Shown piece by piece: positions 7,444 to 9,881 of a stretch of DNA of 9,881 nucleotides (positions within the stretch are counted from its first letter, which is position 1; each line of letters begins with the position of its first letter). The stretch lies in contig JAISMA010000138.1 in the NCBI GenBank assembly GCA_031276985.1, forward strand, positions 1 to 9,881. Reading direction: 5' to 3'. Both the position numbers and the translations under genes were made by a program. Below the pieces are notes generated by a model. The model was not told the DNA's origin, ran no database searches, and saw nothing but the letters and a program-made list of their open reading frames with translations. This stretch comes from Helicobacteraceae bacterium (GTDB lineage: Bacteria; Campylobacterota; Campylobacteria; Campylobacterales; SZUA-545).

Positions 7444-8612
7444 CGTCGGTATCCTCGCGCAAACGCGGAGATTTTGCCGATCCCTTTTTCGATCTCGGCT
7501 TCGCTAACGGCAAAACTCATTCTAAAGTAGCCCTCGCGTGAAAATCCCACGCCCGGCACCGTAGCCACGCCCGTTTCCTCAAGCAGTTTCAAGCAAAATT
7601 TCATGGAATCCTTTTCAATCGCCTCGTGCGAGACGAAAAGATAAAACGCGCCTCGCGGAACAATCGGCTTCAAGCCGTCGATCTCGTTAAACAGCTCAAG
7701 CGCCAGATCGCGGCGTTTTTCAAACTTTTGACGCATAACTTCTATGTCGCCATCCGCCCGCCCGTCAAGCGCGGCGATTGCGGCTTTTTGGACGATAGAA
7801 CAGGCGTTTGTGGTCGATTGGCTTTGCAGTTTAACGACGGCTTTTGCGATCTCGGCGTTTGCGGCGGCAAGGTATCCAAGCCGCCAGCCCGTCATGGCGA
7901 CGGATTTCGACAAGCCGTTAACCGTGATTGTTCTGCTAAACAGATCGTCGCTTACGGACGCGGTGGAGGCAAATTTAACGCCGTAGATTAGTTTTTCGTA
8001 AATCTCGTCGCTTATCACAAACGCGCCGCTTCCTTTCAAAACCGCGCCCAGCGCGGCGATCTCCTCGCGGCTATAAACCGATCCCGTCGGATTTGACGGC
8101 GAGCCGATTACGACGATTTTCGTTTTGTCCGTAAGCGCCGCTTGCAGTTCTAAGGGAGTCATTTTGAAATCGTTTTGCGCTTGCGTTTGAACAATCACCG
8201 CTTTGCCGCCGTGATAGCGCGTCATTTCAGGATAGCTCACCCACGCGGGCGCGGGGATTATAACTTCGTCGCCGCGATTTATCAAAACGGCGAAAAGCTG
8301 AAAAAGCGAATGCTTCGCGCCGCTGCTAATCACGATATTTTTTGGAGAGTAATCTAAGCCGTTATCTCTTTTCAATTTGCCCGCGATTGCCTCTTTTAAT
8401 TCGTCAATGCCGCCGACGGCTGTGTACTTGTTGAACGCGCCGTTAATCGCCGCGATCGCCGCGTCTTTAACGACCTGCGGCACGTCAAAATCGGGTTCGC
8501 CAGCCGAAAAACTTATCGATTCTCGACCTGCCGCTTTGAGTTCGCGCGCCTTTTGAGCGATAGCCAAAGTAAGCGATTCCTCCATTAAGGAGATACGCTC
8601 GGATAGGATCAT
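7440..8612 (-). CDS. aspB: class I PLP-dependent aspartate/aromatic aminotransferase
   Basis: This encodes a 390-residue cytoplasmic enzyme of fold-type I, the usual size for subgroup I-gamma aspartate aminotransferases. It would transfer the amino group between aspartate and 2-oxoglutarate, and possibly act on aromatic or prephenate-type substrates. Visible features are the N-terminal FSAGEPDFD substrate loop, KYTAVGGIDELKEAI, SPSNPTG (N174), SDEIYEKL (D202, Y205 for the cofactor ring), GLSKSVAMTGWRLGY with the PLP lysine K236 and R244, and FRMSFA (R364 for the substrate carboxylate). The ATG at 8612 is chosen because AAAGGA lies about six bases upstream; an in-frame TTG six codons earlier would bury that site inside the gene. 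It is the first gene of the three-gene minus-strand operon and overlaps the AAA gene by four bases. Exact substrate preference cannot be read from sequence. Confidence 0.9.
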   Translation of the reverse strand: MILSERISLMEESLTLAIAQKARELKAAGRESISFSAGEPDFDVPQVVKDAAIAAINGAFNKYTAVGGIDELKEAIAGKLKRDNGLDYSPKNIVISSGAKHSLFQLFAVLINRGDEVIIPAPAWVSYPEMTRYHGGKAVIVQTQAQNDFKMTPLELQAALTDKTKIVVIGSPSNPTGSVYSREEIAALGAVLKGSGAFVISDEIYEKLIYGVKFASTASVSDDLFSRTITVNGLSKSVAMTGWRLGYLAAANAEIAKAVVKLQSQSTTNACSIVQKAAIAALDGRADGDIEVMRQKFEKRRDLALELFNEIDGLKPIVPRGAFYLFVSHEAIEKDSMKFCLKLLEETGVATVPGVGFSREGYFRMSFAVSEAEIEKGIGKISAFARGYRR

Positions 8613-8641
8613 TGCCGTCCTTTTATACAAATGTAGGCGAA

Positions 8642-8647
8642 AATATA
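8642..8647 (-). promoter_or_regulatory. possible -10 box of the aspB operon
   Basis: On the minus strand the hexamer TATATT lies 29 bases before the aspB ATG, in the context TTTGGCTATATTTTCGCC. Transcription would start near 8635, giving a leader of about 23 bases with AAAGGA as ribosome site. No -35 match is seen at 17 bases. The surrounding bases also form a GG-N10-GC pair but match sigma-54 poorly. Weak support. Confidence 0.35.
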
Positions 8648-8792
8648 GCCAAATAGCGCTAAAACCGCCTATTTTTTAAGCTACTAATCGCGCGATTTTG
8701 TCGCCGATTGCAAACTTTAAGGCAGCGAAACCCGCGCCGACGCAAAGGCGCAAGCCGTTAAAATCCGCAAACGCAATTAAAACGCGGGCGAT
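8648..8792. other. divergent intergenic region, no gene seen
   Basis: The aspB and pseH start codons are 222 bases apart, and this is the part without assigned promoter elements. I see no convincing coding frame, tRNA or RNA gene. A small inverted repeat, GCGCC (8734-8738) and GGCGC (8747-8751) with an eight-base loop, is the only structure of note and is not followed by a T-run. TACTAAT at 8682-8688 on the plus strand is a poor -10 candidate. The segment may hold activator sites for either gene. Confidence 0.5.
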
Positions 8793-8808
8793 TTGGAGCG
8801 GTTTTTGC
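8793..8808 (+). promoter_or_regulatory. candidate sigma-54 promoter of pseH
   Basis: TTGGAGCGGTTTTTGC reads as TTGG-AGCG-gttt-TTGC, matching 10 of the 12 fixed bases of the classical TTGGCACG-N4-TTGC element. GG (8795-8796) and GC (8807-8808) are exactly ten bases apart. Transcription would start at about 8820, just upstream of the AAGGA ribosome site (8824-8828) and the ATG at 8835, which is an ideal layout. The base after TTGC is G rather than A/T, a minor mismatch. Confidence 0.6.
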
Positions 8809-8834
8809 GGCATATGACATATCAAGGATCAAAA

Positions 8835-9302
8835 ATGCGTATAGAGGTAGTTAATTTTATAGATTTATCAAGCGATCGGTTGCGGCAGGTTTTGGAATGG
8901 AGAAATCAAACCAACGTGCGAGAGTTTTCCAACGAGAAAAAAACGATCTTAATCGACGAGCATTTAGCGTTTGTCGAGCGCTTAAAACGCGACGCGCAAA
9001 AAGCCTATTATTTTGTTTTATTGCAAACCAAAAACGCCAGAGGCGGCGGCGTATTTAGCTTCAACGACATTACCAACGAGCAAGCGTTAATGGGATTGTA
9101 TAAAGACGGTCAATCGACGCTTAAAGGAACGGGCGGCGTTTTGATGGAATTAGCGTTATTAACGGCAAGGCAAAAAGGACTAAAACGCCTATATTTGCGT
9201 TTGTTGAAAGACAACGATCGCGCTATGCGTTTATACAAACGGTTCGATTTTGCGATTGTCTCCGAAGACGAAAAAATGTACCGCATGCAAAAAGACCTCT
9301 AG
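8835..9302 (+). CDS. pseH: PseH-type GNAT N-acetyltransferase (pseudaminic acid pathway)
   Basis: This encodes a 155-residue soluble GNAT acetyltransferase that resembles PseH of Campylobacter and Helicobacter over its whole length. PseH uses acetyl-CoA to acetylate the 4-amino group of UDP-4-amino-4,6-dideoxy-N-acetyl-beta-L-altrosamine, a step towards pseudaminic acid, the sugar placed on flagellin and needed for filament assembly in this phylum. Seen here are the WRN motif (E21-W-R-N24) with the N-terminal substrate region, DEHLAFVERL (41-50), the pyrophosphate-binding turn LKGTGG (96-101), and the C-terminal RAMRLYKRFDF segment (129-139) ending the fold. The ATG at 8835 is preferred because AAGGA is six bases ahead and the predicted promoter occupies the bases before it; in-frame TTG 8793 and ATG 8814 would fall in or before the promoter. 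No other pse gene is in the window. Confidence 0.82.
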   Translation: MRIEVVNFIDLSSDRLRQVLEWRNQTNVREFSNEKKTILIDEHLAFVERLKRDAQKAYYFVLLQTKNARGGGVFSFNDITNEQALMGLYKDGQSTLKGTGGVLMELALLTARQKGLKRLYLRLLKDNDRAMRLYKRFDFAIVSEDEKMYRMQKDL

Positions 9303-9337
9303 CGCAAAAATGAAAACGACGGACATAAATTGGCGTT

Positions 9338-9348
9338 TGATATATAAT
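9338..9348 (+). promoter_or_regulatory. sigma-70-type promoter of ribD
   Basis: TGATATATAAT contains a consensus TATAAT (9343-9348) or, shifted by two, TATATA with a TGA extension. A T-rich flank without a clear -35 fits Campylobacterota housekeeping promoters. The leader would be about 60 bases long. A short hairpin GTCGC-GGC-GCGAC (9359-9371) lies in it, but the leader is far too short for an FMN riboswitch. Confidence 0.6.
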
Positions 9349-9416
9349 CGCAAGGTTTGTCGCGGCGCGACGCAAATTAGCGCTTATCAGCCGAGAAATA
9401 ACGCCAAAGGTTTATC

Positions 9417-9881
9417 GTGAACGACGAATTTTATATGCGACTTGCGTTAAACGAAGCGTGGAAGCGCCAGATTTTGACCTATCCAAATCCTAGCGTCGGC
9501 GCGGCTTTGCTTGATCGCTATGATCGGCTTGTCGCCGTAGCCGCGCACGAAAAAGCGGGCGCGCCGCACGCGGAGATCAACGCCTTTTACGACGCTTTTT
9601 GCGATCTTTGCGCGGATAAAGCGGCGCTCGCAAGGCTACGCGCGCTCAAAACCAGCGGCGAAATTTGCGACTTTTTGCGCGAAAATCACGGCGGGCTGTT
9701 TGATGGCGCGACGCTTTTCGTAACGCTTGAGCCGTGCGCCAACGCGGACAAAACCCCAGCGTGCGCGCCGCTAATCGCCGATTTGGGCGTGAAAAAAGTC
9801 GTTATTGGCAGCGACGATCCAAATCCAAAAATGGCGGGCGGCGGCGAATACTTGCGCGATCGCGGCGTCGCGGTGGTTCGC
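9417..9881 (+). CDS. ribD: riboflavin biosynthesis deaminase/reductase RibD, N-terminal part
   Basis: These are the first 155 codons of RibD; the rest lies beyond the window. RibD deaminates the pyrimidine product of GTP cyclohydrolase II and then reduces its ribosyl side chain, two steps of riboflavin synthesis in the cytoplasm. Only the deaminase domain is seen: MRLALNEAW (7-15), YPNPSVG (22-28), HAE at 51-53 (zinc ligand H51, catalytic E53), and TLEPC (103-107) with C107 and C116 as zinc ligands, followed by VVIGSDDPNP. The gap between HAE and TLEPC is about 50 residues, against roughly 20-25 in RibD of E. coli or Bacillus; I believe a similar insert occurs in other Campylobacterota. The EPCSH-x-GRTPPC motif reads EPCANADKTPAC here. 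GTG is chosen as start because AAAGG (9406-9410) is six bases ahead; ATG at 9435 is an alternative but cuts into the first helix. Confidence 0.93.
   Translation, partial: MNDEFYMRLALNEAWKRQILTYPNPSVGAALLDRYDRLVAVAAHEKAGAPHAEINAFYDAFCDLCADKAALARLRALKTSGEICDFLRENHGGLFDGATLFVTLEPCANADKTPACAPLIADLGVKKVVIGSDDPNPKMAGGGEYLRDRGVAVVR

Noticed and set aside
7626..7991. 121-codon open frame on the plus strand inside aspB
   Set aside because: It is a shadow of the aminotransferase gene, with no recognisable motifs or convincing ribosome site.
8643..8663. GG-N10-GC pair on the minus strand upstream of aspB (TTGGCTATATTTTCGC)
   Set aside because: Only about 8 of 12 fixed sigma-54 bases match and it overlaps a better TATATT -10 box. 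A second pair at a similar level nearby shows that this score is reached by chance.
8793..8834. Upstream TTG or ATG starts for pseH, adding 14 or 7 residues
   Set aside because: These codons overlap or precede the predicted transcription start, the extra residues do not resemble the PseH N-terminus, and the ATG at 8835 has its own AAGGA site.
9349..9416. FMN riboswitch in the ribD leader
   Set aside because: The leader is about 60 bases long and lacks room for the conserved six-helix element; only a 5-bp hairpin is seen.
1..9881. CRISPR arrays, insertion sequences, tRNA or rRNA genes, attachment sites
   Set aside because: No evenly spaced direct repeats, terminal inverted repeats with a transposase, cloverleaf structures or rRNA-like segments were seen.

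Overview
The window looks like a chromosomal segment from a member of the Campylobacterota (the former Epsilonproteobacteria), at roughly 50% GC by eye. The main evidence is the order nuoM-nuoN-pflA, which I recall from Campylobacter jejuni. PflA is a flagellar motor protein known mainly from this phylum. A PseH-type flagellin-sugar acetyltransferase and a RibD of the style I associate with this group support the same placement. Nothing suggests a plasmid, phage or insertion sequence: I found no tRNA, rRNA, CRISPR array or transposase.

Left part, plus strand (1-5834). The 3' end of nuoM overlaps nuoN by ATGA; together they encode the last two antiporter-like membrane subunits of respiratory complex I. 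After 36 bases comes pflA, a periplasmic scaffold of the flagellar motor. A close sigma-54 promoter match sits in that 36-base gap. A separate extended -10 promoter then drives a membrane-anchored DUF945/YdgA-like protein with a strongly acidic tail.

Middle part, minus strand (8612 down to 5985). Three tightly overlapping genes form an operon: an aspartate-type aminotransferase (AspB), a reduced sigma-54-activator-like AAA+/Fis protein without receiver domain or GAFTGA loop, and a PAS protein whose C-terminal half looks like a histidine-kinase ATPase domain that has lost its nucleotide-binding boxes. A terminator hairpin with a T-run follows. The two regulators look like eroded relatives of a kinase/activator pair and are the least explained system in the window.

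Right part, plus strand (8793-9881). A second sigma-54-like promoter precedes pseH, which would acetylate the pseudaminic acid precursor used to glycosylate flagellin. Then comes a sigma-70-type promoter and the 5' part of ribD (riboflavin synthesis), cut by the window edge.

The connecting thread is that both recognisable flagellar genes (pflA and pseH), about 7 kb apart, carry GG-N10-GC promoters immediately upstream. The metabolic or unknown genes mostly show TATA-type -10 boxes instead. The whole window is also dense in the palindrome CGATCG (about 34 copies by hand count).
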